From NCBI GenBank assembly GCA_938045195.1, contig CALINC010000152.1, positions 1 through 27,061 on the forward strand: a stretch of 27,061 nt of DNA, in the 5' to 3' direction. Of the stretch, positions 1 to 7,949 are shown piece after piece (positions within the stretch are counted from its first letter, which is position 1; every line of letters starts with the position of its first letter). The translations under genes were made by a program, and so were the position numbers. The notes beneath the pieces are model-generated. The model saw only the letters and a list, made by a program, of their open reading frames with translations. It was not told the origin of the DNA and made no database searches. Origin of the DNA: an uncultured Treponema sp. GTDB lineage: Bacteria > Spirochaetota > Spirochaetia > Treponematales > Treponemataceae.

Positions 1-90
1 CGTATATTGTATGTGCTTTTTCACTTCGTTGCAAAAGCACTGAAAAAACTTTTTTTGGAAGCTGAAGCTTCCTGCAAAAAGTTTTTATGG
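1..90 (+). repeat. Structured two-hairpin repeat, copy A
   Basis: The copy opens with a 13-nt leader (cgtatattgtatg) found again at 17486. Hairpin 1 pairs GTGCTTTT (13-20) with AAAAGCAC (33-40). Hairpin 2 pairs AAAAACTTTTT (44-54) with AAAAAGTTTTT (76-86), then GGAAGC (57-62) with GCTTCC (67-72) around the tetraloop TGAA; an internal loop TT/TGC separates the two helices. It ends in ATGG and lies directly upstream of the RBS of the NfeD-like gene. Its true 5' boundary may lie outside the window. The base pairing is seen directly; its role is unknown. Confidence 0.75.
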
Positions 91-102
91 GAGAGGAGTA
101 TT

Positions 103-531
103 ATGGGATTGTGGGTTATATGGCTGCTTGCAGGTCTTATTTGTATTGGTTTGGAACTGTTTATTCCCGGACTTGTAATTATCTTTTTCGGTTTCGGTGC
201 AATCTTTGCTTCTCTTTTTTCACTTTTTATTTCAAATTTTATATTTCAATCCATAATTTTTATCTCTTTTTCTATTTTACCGCTTGTTTTTTTACGTAAA
301 GAATTTAAAACGATTTTTAAAGGAACACTCTTTTATCCCGATAAAAACGACGGTAAAAAGATATTTGAATTTGCCGAAGTTTTGGAACCTATTTCCGAAA
401 AAGAGGAAGGCAGGATAAAATATAAGGGCACAACATGGAATGCCGTTTCCATTTCAGGTAAAATTGAGGCCGGCACTTCGGTTAAAATTATACGCAGAGA
501 AGGTCTTACATTTTTGGTTGAAAAAATATAA
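103..531 (+). CDS. NfeD-like membrane protein
   Basis: A 142-aa protein with about three hydrophobic segments in residues 3-65 (roughly 3-20, 25-45 and 47-65), followed by a soluble C-terminal region of about 75 residues. The tail (GKIEAGTSVKIIRREGLTFL) resembles the small OB-fold beta-barrel of NfeD proteins. NfeD family members usually work with an SPFH/flotillin-type protein in membrane microdomain organisation. No such partner follows here, and the upstream side is cut off by the window. The ATG at 103 is chosen because GAGAGGAG precedes it at 91-98; the longer reading from position 7 runs through the hairpin repeat and adds a non-family N-terminus. Family assignment is from overall shape and the C-terminal motif. 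Confidence 0.75.
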   Translation: MGLWVIWLLAGLICIGLELFIPGLVIIFFGFGAIFASLFSLFISNFIFQSIIFISFSILPLVFLRKEFKTIFKGTLFYPDKNDGKKIFEFAEVLEPISEKEEGRIKYKGTTWNAVSISGKIEAGTSVKIIRREGLTFLVEKI

Positions 532-563
532 ATTTAAAATTTTATTAAAAGGCCGTCTTTTAA

Positions 564-587
564 ACGACAAAACGACACAAAACGACA
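564..587 (+). repeat. Three direct copies of ACGACA
   Basis: ACGACA occurs at 564-569, 572-577 and 582-587, each in an A-rich context, ending 7 nt before the -35 box of the next gene's promoter. The spacing (8 and 10 nt) is close to one helical turn, as expected for a protein-binding array, but no binding protein is identified. Confidence 0.4.
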
Positions 588-594
588 AAAAGAC

Positions 595-623
595 TTGAAG
601 ACTTGGCAAAAAAGATGTATAAT
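595..623 (+). promoter_or_regulatory. Sigma70-type promoter for the 185-aa unknown gene
   Basis: TTGAAG (595-600), a 17-nt spacer, and a perfect TATAAT (618-623). It lies 29 nt upstream of the ATG at 653. The predicted 5' UTR contains AAGGAG at 641-646. Confidence 0.6.
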
Positions 624-652
624 AAGCATAAACGTAATAAAAGGAGTTGTTT

Positions 653-1210
653 ATGGCTACTTTAAAAGCTGTTGATCTTTTTGAGGCGTATGCCCAAAAT
701 AAATTACCTATGGATCAGGGATATATTGTGTCTTCTTTTTTTAAAGAAGAATCGGCTTACAGTGTATATGAAATCATTTCTTATTCCACAGTAAAAGATA
801 TTTATATGAGCGGTGACGGACTGACATTTCAAACAAACGGAAAAAAATTATTCCTTTTGGTTGAGCCTGCTAATTTTCCGCATAAAGCGACGGAGCCTGT
901 ATTCAGGGCTAAGGGGTTCCAAGTGCCATTGCGCTTTAAAGAAGCGAATATCTTGACCGCAAAAAATCAATCGACGATTATGTTTAGTAAGGAACCTCAA
1001 GAGGCAATTTCGGCTTTTACTGTTGTAAAACCGGAGGGAATAAATTTTGCTTTTTTGTTTTATCCTCTTCCCGATACATTTAAATCAATCGAAATGTTTT
1101 TTGAAAAAACATTAAACCAAGAAGCCGTTATTCCGCTTGCAGACGCAAAGAAAATTGCAAAAGAATTTGCTGCGTTGTGTGAAGAAAAACTTACTTGGGC
1201 AAACGAATAA
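653..1210 (+). CDS. Conserved-looking protein of unknown function (185 aa)
   Basis: I do not recognise this family. The 185-residue product has no signal peptide or membrane segment and looks like a soluble cytoplasmic protein of mixed alpha/beta composition, ending in a charged helix (residues 160-185, rich in A, E and K). The start at ATG 653 is chosen because AAGGAG sits 6 nt upstream; a TTG two codons earlier overlaps that spacing and is less likely. It has its own promoter (595-623), and is followed by a hairpin at 1253-1291 and then the separate smc promoter, so it is probably monocistronic. Codon use matches its neighbours, with no sign of transfer. Confidence 0.8.
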   Translation: MATLKAVDLFEAYAQNKLPMDQGYIVSSFFKEESAYSVYEIISYSTVKDIYMSGDGLTFQTNGKKLFLLVEPANFPHKATEPVFRAKGFQVPLRFKEANILTAKNQSTIMFSKEPQEAISAFTVVKPEGINFAFLFYPLPDTFKSIEMFFEKTLNQEAVIPLADAKKIAKEFAALCEEKLTWANE

Positions 1211-1252
1211 ACAAAACTCTAAGAATTGGTTTATATATCTCAATCATAAAAT

Positions 1253-1291
1253 CGGCAAATATGGAAACCCTAACGGCTTTTATATTTGCCG
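1253..1291 (+). terminator. Perfect 10-bp inverted repeat after the 185-aa gene
   Basis: CGGCAAATAT (1253-1262) pairs perfectly with ATATTTGCCG (1282-1291) around a 19-nt loop. There is no T-run after the second arm, so this is either a non-canonical terminator of the upstream gene or an operator next to the smc promoter, which begins 5 nt downstream. Confidence 0.45.
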
Positions 1292-1296
1292 CTCTA

Positions 1297-1325
1297 CTGA
1301 CAAACTCGCGAAATAAGTGTATAAT
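1297..1325 (+). promoter_or_regulatory. Promoter of the smc operon
   Basis: CTGACA (1297-1302), a 17-nt spacer and TATAAT (1320-1325), located 35 nt before the smc ATG. Five of six -35 bases and all six -10 bases match the sigma70 consensus. Confidence 0.65.
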
Positions 1326-1360
1326 CAAAAATATGTATATTGTTAAAGGAAGACAAGGCT

Positions 1361-4306
1361 ATGTTTCTTAAAAGCCTTGAGATATTCGGGTTTAAATCAT
1401 TCCCCGACAGAGTCAAAATAGAATTCGCCGATGGAATAACAGCTCTTTTGGGACCGAACGGCTGCGGAAAGAGTAATGTAGTTGATGCGGTAAAATGGGT
1501 ATTGGGAGAACAATCTTCGCGTACCCTACGCGCCAATAAAATGGAAGATGTTATTTTTAATGGAACCGAATCAAGGAAACCGCTTAACATTGCAGAAGTT
1601 ATCTTAACTATAAGCAACGAAAATGGTCTTTTAAATTTGGAAATGAGTGAAATAGGCATAAAACGCCGCCTTTACCGCTCCGGAGAAAGCGAATATTTTA
1701 TAAATAATCAACCTGCAAAATTAAAAGAAATTCGAGAACTTTTTTGGGATACCGGCGTTGGAAAAGTAGCTTATTCGGTAATGGAGCAGGGTAAAATCGA
1801 CCAAATTCTTTCAAGCAAGCCTGAAGAACGTCGCTATTTATTTGAAGAAGCGGCAGGTATTACTAAATTTAAAATAAAAAGGCAAGAAGCCGAAAGTAAG
1901 TTGGAAAAAACTCAAGAAAATATGCGTCAAATTGAAGGCGTTTTAGGCGAAGTCCGCCGCTCCTATGACACGTTGAAAATTCAATCTGAAAAAACTATAA
2001 AATATAGAGAATTTAAAGAAAGTATTTTTGAGTATGAACGTGATATTCAGCTTTTACGCTTAAAAAGTTTTGTTGACGGGCTTGCTGCAAAAAAACAAAA
2101 CATTCAAGAATCTTCCGAAAAGCGTAATTCCATTCAAGAGCAAATCGACAGTATTCATAATATGCTTTCGGAAAACATGGATATTGTAAACGAGATGGAA
2201 GAAAAACTGACATCTTACCAGACTAGAGTTACAAGTCTTGCTATTGAACAAAAAGGAAAACAAGAGCAGGTTCAAATTTATAATAAACGCCGCTCCGAAT
2301 TAAAACTTAAATTAAGTCAGCTTGAAGCAAGAAGTACTTCGATACGGGAAGCTGTAGAAAATTTACGTGAAGATATTGCAGAAAAATCCGCTGCCGTATT
2401 TGACTTTAAAAAACGCGTTGCCTATATAGAAAAAAATGCACGGGAATTTGAAGAGAATATAAAACTTGCAAGCGGCAAAATAAACTCAAATATAGAAAAA
2501 ATAAAAGAGCTTGAAAGGAAAATAACACATTTAGGCGAACTCCGCTTTGAAATGGAAGAAACACTTAAATCCATAACCGAAGACATTGTTACCGAGCTTG
2601 ATAAAAAGTTAAGGGCTGCCGGTTATTCTTCCTCTGCAAGAATTGAAGCAGAGAAGGCATTGGAAGAAACCTTAGGCAGGCTTAAAATACTTGTTGCAGG
2701 AAGAAAAAATATTTTTTCGGATTTTGCCGTTCTTCACAACCCTTCGGAAGAAGACGTAAAAAAATTTGCAGATAATGCCGTTCAAAGTTTTGCTTCGCTT
2801 TTCGAAATTGCAAACGAGCTTGAGACAAACCTTGAAAAATACAAAAAATCTTCTGCCGGTTTTATTGATGAGTTTTTAGCACCGCAAGGTATTATCACCA
2901 AAAAACGTTCTGTAGATAATTCCATTTTGGAAAATCGTCAAGCTGTTGAAACTGCCAGAAAACAAATTTCAGATTTAACGGGTGAAAATAATGAACTTTC
3001 CGTAAAAATAGGCGAGTATAGAAATACACTGGAAGAACTTCGTATAAGCAAAACACAGGTTGAAGCCCAAGCGGAAAATGCCGAAAGTCAAGTAAAACTT
3101 TTGGAGCGTCAGCTGACTTCGCAGCAGACTCTTCTTAAAGATTTGGAGAATGAATATTTTGCGGAAGAAAAACAGTTAAAGCAAACCGAAGAGGATATTG
3201 CCGAGCTTGAAGGCGAAATAAATTCCATAGAATATGAAGGTAGAAAATTAACCGATGAGCTTGAAAAACTGCAAAATGATATTTCAATTAAGAACTCGGA
3301 TTTGGCAAGTAAACGCGGGAAAATAGAAAAATTAACTGCGGAACTTTCAAAAGCAAATTCTCTTTTGGAGAAATTCCATTTTGACCTTGCAAGTATCGAA
3401 GCCGACATACGCAACACAAAAGACAACTTTCGAGAACGCCACTCGCGTGAACTTATGGAATTTGAAGAGCGGATGTTTACTCTTACCGACTCCGCTTCGG
3501 ATTTAAGAACTAAACTTTCGGAAGTAAAGCAAAAACTTGATTCGCTTGGAAATGTAAATCTTATGGCTCCGGAAGAATTTGCGGGAATTAAAGAGCGGTA
3601 TGAATTTTTAAATAAACAAATCAACGACTTGGACAAGGCTCGGGAAGATTTGCAGCGCATTACCGATGAAATTACAGCGGAATCTACGGAGCTTTTTTTG
3701 GAAACATATAATAAGATTAAAAAGAATTTTCATAATATGTTCCGCCGGCTTTTCGGAGGAGGCAGAGCAGAGATACGCTTAACCGATCCTCAAAATGTTT
3801 TGGAATCCGGCATAGAAATTTTTGCCCAGCCTACGGGAAAAAAACTTGAAAACATAGGACTTCTTTCAGGCGGAGAAAAATCAATGACGGCAGTTGCGCT
3901 TTTATTTGCAACATATATGGTTAAGCCCTCGCCTTTTTGTCTTTTGGACGAAATTGATGCTGCTCTTGACGAGCAAAATGTTACGCGTTTTGTTACAACG
4001 CTGCGCGGTTTTGCAAATGTAAGTCAATATATTATAATTACGCACAACAAAAAAACAGTTTTAGGAGCAAAGACAATGTTGGGGGTAACGATGCAGGAAT
4101 CGGGAGTTTCAAAAGTCATCGCCATTAAACTTGACGCGGAATCGGAACAAACCGTTAAAAACATGGATTTGGTTGAAGACAGTTTTGAAGAGGAAGAGGT
4201 CGCACCCGAAGAAAACGTGTATCTGCCTCCGCATCCTCCTAAAAGGATAAAAACCGTTATTGAAAACGAGGAGGATAATACATCCGGTGAAGAATATCAA
4301 AAATAA
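1361..4306 (+). CDS. smc: SMC chromosome-condensation ATPase, short form with atypical hinge region
   Basis: SMC dimers entrap and organise DNA for chromosome segregation, normally with ScpA and ScpB (neither is in this window). This 981-aa protein has an N-terminal head with Walker A GPNGCGKS at residues 31-38, the VMEQGKID segment (Q-loop side), a long coiled coil, and a C-terminal head with the ABC signature LSGGEK at about 835-840 and Walker B CLLDEIDAALDE around D863/E864. Bacterial SMCs are normally about 1150-1190 aa. Here both coiled-coil arms are short, and the middle (about residues 395-520) does not show the glycine-rich hinge pattern. ATG 1361 is chosen because translation there starts with the family-typical MFLKSLEIFGFKSF and AAGGA lies upstream. 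The reading frame overlaps the next gene by 20 nt. Confidence 0.93.
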   Translation: MFLKSLEIFGFKSFPDRVKIEFADGITALLGPNGCGKSNVVDAVKWVLGEQSSRTLRANKMEDVIFNGTESRKPLNIAEVILTISNENGLLNLEMSEIGIKRRLYRSGESEYFINNQPAKLKEIRELFWDTGVGKVAYSVMEQGKIDQILSSKPEERRYLFEEAAGITKFKIKRQEAESKLEKTQENMRQIEGVLGEVRRSYDTLKIQSEKTIKYREFKESIFEYERDIQLLRLKSFVDGLAAKKQNIQESSEKRNSIQEQIDSIHNMLSENMDIVNEMEEKLTSYQTRVTSLAIEQKGKQEQVQIYNKRRSELKLKLSQLEARSTSIREAVENLREDIAEKSAAVFDFKKRVAYIEKNAREFEENIKLASGKINSNIEKIKELERKITHLGELRFEMEETLKSITEDIVTELDKKLRAAGYSSSARIEAEKALEETLGRLKILVAGRKNIFSDFAVLHNPSEEDVKKFADNAVQSFASLFEIANELETNLEKYKKSSAGFIDEFLAPQGIITKKRSVDNSILENRQAVETARKQISDLTGENNELSVKIGEYRNTLEELRISKTQVEAQAENAESQVKLLERQLTSQQTLLKDLENEYFAEEKQLKQTEEDIAELEGEINSIEYEGRKLTDELEKLQNDISIKNSDLASKRGKIEKLTAELSKANSLLEKFHFDLASIEADIRNTKDNFRERHSRELMEFEERMFTLTDSASDLRTKLSEVKQKLDSLGNVNLMAPEEFAGIKERYEFLNKQINDLDKAREDLQRITDEITAESTELFLETYNKIKKNFHNMFRRLFGGGRAEIRLTDPQNVLESGIEIFAQPTGKKLENIGLLSGGEKSMTAVALLFATYMVKPSPFCLLDEIDAALDEQNVTRFVTTLRGFANVSQYIIITHNKKTVLGAKTMLGVTMQESGVSKVIAIKLDAESEQTVKNMDLVEDSFEEEEVAPEENVYLPPHPPKRIKTVIENEEDNTSGEEYQK

Positions 4307-4727
4307 TATAGAAGAATTTTTTAGAACATCCGGCGAAAAAGTGCAAGGTTTTATTGCAGAAAATAAAAAATTTATTTTGATAGCCGTATGTTCCACAATA
4401 GCTGTGCTTATTATTACGGTTGTTCTCATCCTTGTATTTTCGAATAATGGAAAAGCCGATTCGGAAAAAAATCCGCCTGCTTTGAGCGAAATCGGTGATT
4501 TGCCATTGACAGGGAATTCGCCTAATTTTAAAATAGATCCAGCCGTTTTTTGGCTTTTGGACGAACCTCTAAAACTTCCGCCTATTCAGTTTTCCCGCGA
4601 ACAGCGTAAAATATGGGACGCAAGCGAACTTGAGTTTTGGTATGAGCCCCCCTCTGCAGAAGCTATGGAAAATTTGCATAAAAAAAACAAAAAAATTATA
4701 GATAATATTTTGGAGGCGGCACCGTGA
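4287..4727 (+). CDS. Single-pass membrane protein of unknown function
   Basis: A 146-aa protein not assignable to a known family. It has a charged cytoplasmic N-terminus of about 28 residues, one strongly hydrophobic segment (residues 29-51, rich in I, V and L), and a mostly polar C-terminal part of about 95 residues that is presumably periplasmic and contains several W and P residues. I choose the GTG at 4287, preceded at 12 nt by GAGGAGG (4268-4274); a TTG at 4260 has no ribosome-binding site. The start lies inside the last codons of smc and the stop overlaps the next GTG start (GTGA), so translation of all three genes is probably coupled. This suggests an envelope role with the downstream lipoprotein, but that is inference. 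Confidence 0.7.
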   Translation: MKNIKNNIEEFFRTSGEKVQGFIAENKKFILIAVCSTIAVLIITVVLILVFSNNGKADSEKNPPALSEIGDLPLTGNSPNFKIDPAVFWLLDEPLKLPPIQFSREQRKIWDASELEFWYEPPSAEAMENLHKKNKKIIDNILEAAP

Positions 4728-6274
4728 AAAAATTTTTTTGTCTTTGTTTTATTGTTCTGTTGTTTGTATGTTTGGCAGCTTCCTGTACAACCGTAAAACA
4801 AAGTGCCGGTTTACAGGAACCGGATTCAGATTATAACTCCCAAAAAAATATCGAAAATACCGTCAGCGGCGTAGATGCTGCGGAGAAAACTGTTTTGGAC
4901 GGTAATACGGATAAAGCAAATAATAGTGAAACAAAAACAACCGTCCCGCAAGAAAAAAATCCGCAAAAAGAACCTGCCGTTTCGGAAAATGTTGTAGATA
5001 GTGCTGTTTATCCAAAATCTTTGCAGGATGAGCCTCCCTTAGAAGTCGTTATTCCTGCAAATTCGGAAGAAGAAACATTACCCGCTAATCATGAAGATAC
5101 AAAAGATGATGGCGATGTTTCCGTTTTGGAAACACCTCTTTTGGGTACGGAGACGAAAACCGGTGAGACTAAAAAGACTGTTGCAGATGAGATAAAAATC
5201 CCCCCTGCCGAACCCCAAAAAAAAGATACCGCAGTAAATTCTGTAAACGATAATGTTGCCGTAGGACAAGCTGAGATGCAACATAATACTGTCCCCGAAT
5301 CTAAAACTGAGGCAGACTACAAAGAAAAAAAATCCGAAGAAGAATCGGCAGAAGAGGCTGAACCTATAGGAAAAGCCCCCTTTATTCCTGATGAAAGTAC
5401 TGACTCCGCCCAAATTTTTTCTGAATTTCCGAGTACGGAACCCGATGATGTTAAAGAGGCTAAGGCTTCTCGAAATGTAAGGTTATATGCAGGACAAAAA
5501 CTTGAAGTTGTTTATCCGGGTGAGGGATGGATTTATTTAGGGGAAACAACTGCACAAAAGGGGATAAAATATCGTCAGCGAAAACTGCAAGACGGTCTTT
5601 CGGTATTTCATTTCGATGCTGAGGCTCCCGGAAATTATATTCTAAACTTTTCATATTTTGATGTTTTTTCGGATGAATTTATTGCCGATGCTTTATCGGT
5701 TAAAGTAGAAAGTCCAAAAGAAAAACTGACAAATACCGTAAGGGCTCCCGATTATAAAGCCGGCCGTATAGAACATGAACAAAACAAGGATTCAAAACCC
5801 GATACTGCTGAGAGTTCAAATTCATATATAAAAAATGAAGCTGAATATGAAACCGATACATACAGGAAAATTCAACCTGAATCGTCTACAGTTAACTCAG
5901 CGGAAGATAAAAACGTGTTTGATTCTCCCGAATTAACAACTAATGTAGAAAAAGATGCATCTACACAGGGGCAAAAAGCAAGTGATTTATCTCCGGACGA
6001 GATTCTCAAAAAAGCGGAACAGCTGATTGCAGAAGCAGCGTCTTCTGAGGCTCTTTCTTTGCTTGAAGATTTTCTAAAAAATTATACGGTTAGACAGGAT
6101 GAGGGCTGGTTTTTGTGCGGGCAGGCGTATGAACTTAACGGTAAAAATAAGAATATAAAGCAGGCTTTAAAAGCGTATCAAACGCTTATAGAAGCCTATC
6201 CTGAAAGTAAATTTTGGGATAAAGCAGACGCACGAATTAGATATATAAAAAAATTTTATATGAATATAGATTAA
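4724..6274 (+). CDS. Acidic TPR-containing lipoprotein
   Basis: A 516-aa predicted lipoprotein. The signal peptide ends in the lipobox LAASC, with Cys21 as the lipidation site. Residues ~25-245 form a long, low-complexity, acidic linker rich in E, K, D, P and T. Residues ~250-330 form a compact beta-rich domain with conspicuous aromatic residues (YPGEGWIYLG, FSYFDVF). After a second linker, residues ~425-516 resemble tetratricopeptide repeats (LLEDFLKNY, followed by ALKAYQTLIEAYPESKFWDKA), similar to the C-terminal part of YbgF/BamD-type periplasmic proteins. The start is GTG at 4724, overlapping the previous stop, with GGAGG upstream. The long flexible linker would let the C-terminal domains reach across the periplasm. 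The specific function is not known to me. Confidence 0.8.
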   Translation: MKKFFCLCFIVLLFVCLAASCTTVKQSAGLQEPDSDYNSQKNIENTVSGVDAAEKTVLDGNTDKANNSETKTTVPQEKNPQKEPAVSENVVDSAVYPKSLQDEPPLEVVIPANSEEETLPANHEDTKDDGDVSVLETPLLGTETKTGETKKTVADEIKIPPAEPQKKDTAVNSVNDNVAVGQAEMQHNTVPESKTEADYKEKKSEEESAEEAEPIGKAPFIPDESTDSAQIFSEFPSTEPDDVKEAKASRNVRLYAGQKLEVVYPGEGWIYLGETTAQKGIKYRQRKLQDGLSVFHFDAEAPGNYILNFSYFDVFSDEFIADALSVKVESPKEKLTNTVRAPDYKAGRIEHEQNKDSKPDTAESSNSYIKNEAEYETDTYRKIQPESSTVNSAEDKNVFDSPELTTNVEKDASTQGQKASDLSPDEILKKAEQLIAEAASSEALSLLEDFLKNYTVRQDEGWFLCGQAYELNGKNKNIKQALKAYQTLIEAYPESKFWDKADARIRYIKKFYMNID

Positions 6275-6321
6275 CGGTGCAAACACATTACGCCTCGGCA
6301 GTAATGCCGAGGCTGTCCGTT
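6273..6321. terminator. Strong GC-rich hairpin between convergent genes
   Basis: GCCTCGGCA (6292-6300) and TGCCGAGGC (6305-6313) form a perfect 9-bp stem with loop GTAA; AACGG (6273-6277) and CCGTT (6317-6321) can extend it. It lies between the convergent ends of the TPR lipoprotein (+) and tyrosine phenol-lyase (-), the expected place for a bidirectional terminator, although a clean T-run is missing on both strands. Confidence 0.6.
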
Positions 6322-6329
6322 ATTCCGTT

Positions 6330-7709
6330 TTAGATGTGTTCAAATCGAGCCGTAAAGAAGCGGAGCTGTCTCGGTTCATACACGAACTTTAAGCCCTTAA
6401 TAACTTCTTTGTGGTTAAACAATTTGATAACCGCGTCGGCAACGATGTCCATGTGTTTATATGTGTAAACACGGCGCGGAATTGTCAAGCGGACGGTTTC
6501 GAGTTTCGGGATATGGTTTTCGCGCGTTTTCGGGTCGCGTCCTGCCGAAACGATACCGCGTTCCATACTGCGCACACCGGATTCGATGTAAAGCTCTGCC
6601 GCCAAGGCTTGCGCCGGAAACTGAGTTTGCTCCAAATGAGGACAGAAACGGCGTGCATCAAGGAAAATTGCATGTCCGCCTGCAGGTTCAATAATGGGAA
6701 CTCCCGCTTCTAGGAGCTTGTCTCCCAAATAGCGCACCTGCTTAATTCGGTGTTCAATATATTCAAATTGCAATGATTCGCGCAAACCTATTGCCATGGC
6801 TTCCATATCGCGTCCTGCCATACCGCCGTAAGAGGGCATACCTTCAAATACAACAACGAATTCTTTTGCTGCTTGGAAAAGCTCATCATCATTCATACAG
6901 AGAAAACCGCCGATATTTACGATACAGTCTTTTTTACCGCTCATCGTACAGCCGTCTGCATAGCTGAACATTTCGTGTACGATTTCTTTTATTGTTTTGT
7001 CGGCATAGCCTGTTTCCTGTTCTTTAATAAAGTAAGCATTTTCAACGCAGCGGGTTGCGTCGAAGAAAACTTTAATTCCATGTTTTTTGGTGAGTTCTCT
7101 TACTTCGCGCATATTTTTCATAGAAACGGGCTGACCGCCTGCGAGGTTTACGGTAACCGCTAAGCAAACATAGGCAATGTTTTCAGCCCCTTTTTCATGA
7201 ATAAGTTTTTCGAGTTTTGCAAGATCTATATCGCCCTTAAAGGGAACTCTTTTCCCTGCGTCATGAGCGTCGTCTTTAATGATGTCTACGAAGATACCGC
7301 CGTTTGCTTCTTGATGATAGCGAGTTGTGGTAAAGTACATATTGCCCGGAACATATTGACCGGGTTTAATGGCAATACGGGAAAGCAGGTTTTCGGCACC
7401 GCGCCCTTGATGAGTAGGAACAAGATGTTTAAAGCCGAAGATTTCTTGAACGGTTTGTTCAAGGTGATGAAAGTTGCGGCTTCCGGCGTATGCTTCATCG
7501 CCTATCATCATTCCGCCCCATTGCTTGTCGCTCATGGCGTTCGTACCAGAGTCAGTGAGTAAGTCGATATACACATCTTCCGAATTAATCAGAAAAGTGT
7601 TGTAGCCGGCTTCTTTTGCCACTTTTTCGCGCTGTGCACGGTCAATCATCTTAACAGTTTCTACAACCTTAATTCTAAAAGGTTCCGCAGGATAATTTTT
7701 AATATCCAT
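6330..7709 (-). CDS. tpl: Tyrosine phenol-lyase (PLP-dependent)
   Basis: Cleaves L-tyrosine to phenol, pyruvate and ammonia in the cytoplasm, feeding pyruvate into fermentation. The 459-aa product has the full family layout: N-terminal NYPAEPFRIK, the LTDSGTNAMSDKQW block, the PLP-binding SGKKD motif (Schiff-base lysine at about residue 260), and the C-terminal YEPRQLRFFTARF block. Two features favour tyrosine phenol-lyase over the related tryptophanase: the FTTTRYHQE segment and the GVRSMERG segment, whose arginine corresponds to Arg381 of the Citrobacter enzyme and contacts the substrate phenol; tryptophanase differs at both. The start ATG at 7709 has GGAGG directly upstream. It is probably monocistronic, with its own promoter at 7775-7803. 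Confidence 0.93.
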   Translation of the reverse strand: MDIKNYPAEPFRIKVVETVKMIDRAQREKVAKEAGYNTFLINSEDVYIDLLTDSGTNAMSDKQWGGMMIGDEAYAGSRNFHHLEQTVQEIFGFKHLVPTHQGRGAENLLSRIAIKPGQYVPGNMYFTTTRYHQEANGGIFVDIIKDDAHDAGKRVPFKGDIDLAKLEKLIHEKGAENIAYVCLAVTVNLAGGQPVSMKNMREVRELTKKHGIKVFFDATRCVENAYFIKEQETGYADKTIKEIVHEMFSYADGCTMSGKKDCIVNIGGFLCMNDDELFQAAKEFVVVFEGMPSYGGMAGRDMEAMAIGLRESLQFEYIEHRIKQVRYLGDKLLEAGVPIIEPAGGHAIFLDARRFCPHLEQTQFPAQALAAELYIESGVRSMERGIVSAGRDPKTRENHIPKLETVRLTIPRRVYTYKHMDIVADAVIKLFNHKEVIKGLKFVYEPRQLRFFTARFEHI

Positions 7710-7774
7710 AAAATTCCTCCTATCTGAACTAAACAGAAAAAATATTTGCAAAAAAATTCTACAAATTCGGTTGT

Positions 7775-7803
7775 ATTATCTCATATAATTATGGAATAGT
7801 CAA
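7775..7803 (-). promoter_or_regulatory. Promoter of tyrosine phenol-lyase
   Basis: On the minus strand, TTGACT (7798-7803), a 17-nt spacer and GATAAT (7775-7780). The predicted 5' UTR is about 60 nt, A/T-rich, and ends with TAGGAGG before the ATG. Confidence 0.65.
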
Positions 7804-7901
7804 TAGTAAAAAAGTAGATGTAAAAACATAGACTGTAAAGAATTTTCGGAAGCCTATGTAAAGATATAAAAAAGTTTTTTTAGGGGGATACAGATACCCT
7901 C

Positions 7902-7936
7902 AATAAACCTTACGCTAACAAAGCGTAAGGTTTATA
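7902..7936 (-). terminator. Hairpin terminator after the dipeptidase gene
   Basis: AAACCTTACGCT (7905-7916) pairs with AGCGTAAGGTTT (7922-7933) around loop AACAA; flanking T/A bases extend the stem to about 14 bp. It lies 14 nt after the stop of the minus-strand dipeptidase gene. The following T-tract is short, so the mechanism is inferred. Confidence 0.65.
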
Positions 7937-7949
7937 AAAGTAGTACGTT

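Noticed and set aside
7..102. Extended N-terminus for the NfeD-like protein
   Set aside because: This stretch is the hairpin repeat, and a good RBS sits before the ATG at 103.
3109..3660. Long (183-codon) antisense frame inside smc
   Set aside because: Serine-rich shadow of the coiled-coil codons, with no RBS or family resemblance.
6330..7709. Tryptophanase instead of tyrosine phenol-lyase
   Set aside because: The FTTTRYHQE and GVRSMERG segments match tyrosine phenol-lyase, including the specificity arginine; tryptophanase differs at both.
7862..7902. Possible hairpin GGGGGATACAGATACCC
   Set aside because: The central GATA units are direct, not inverted, so only a 3-bp GGG/CCC pairing remains.
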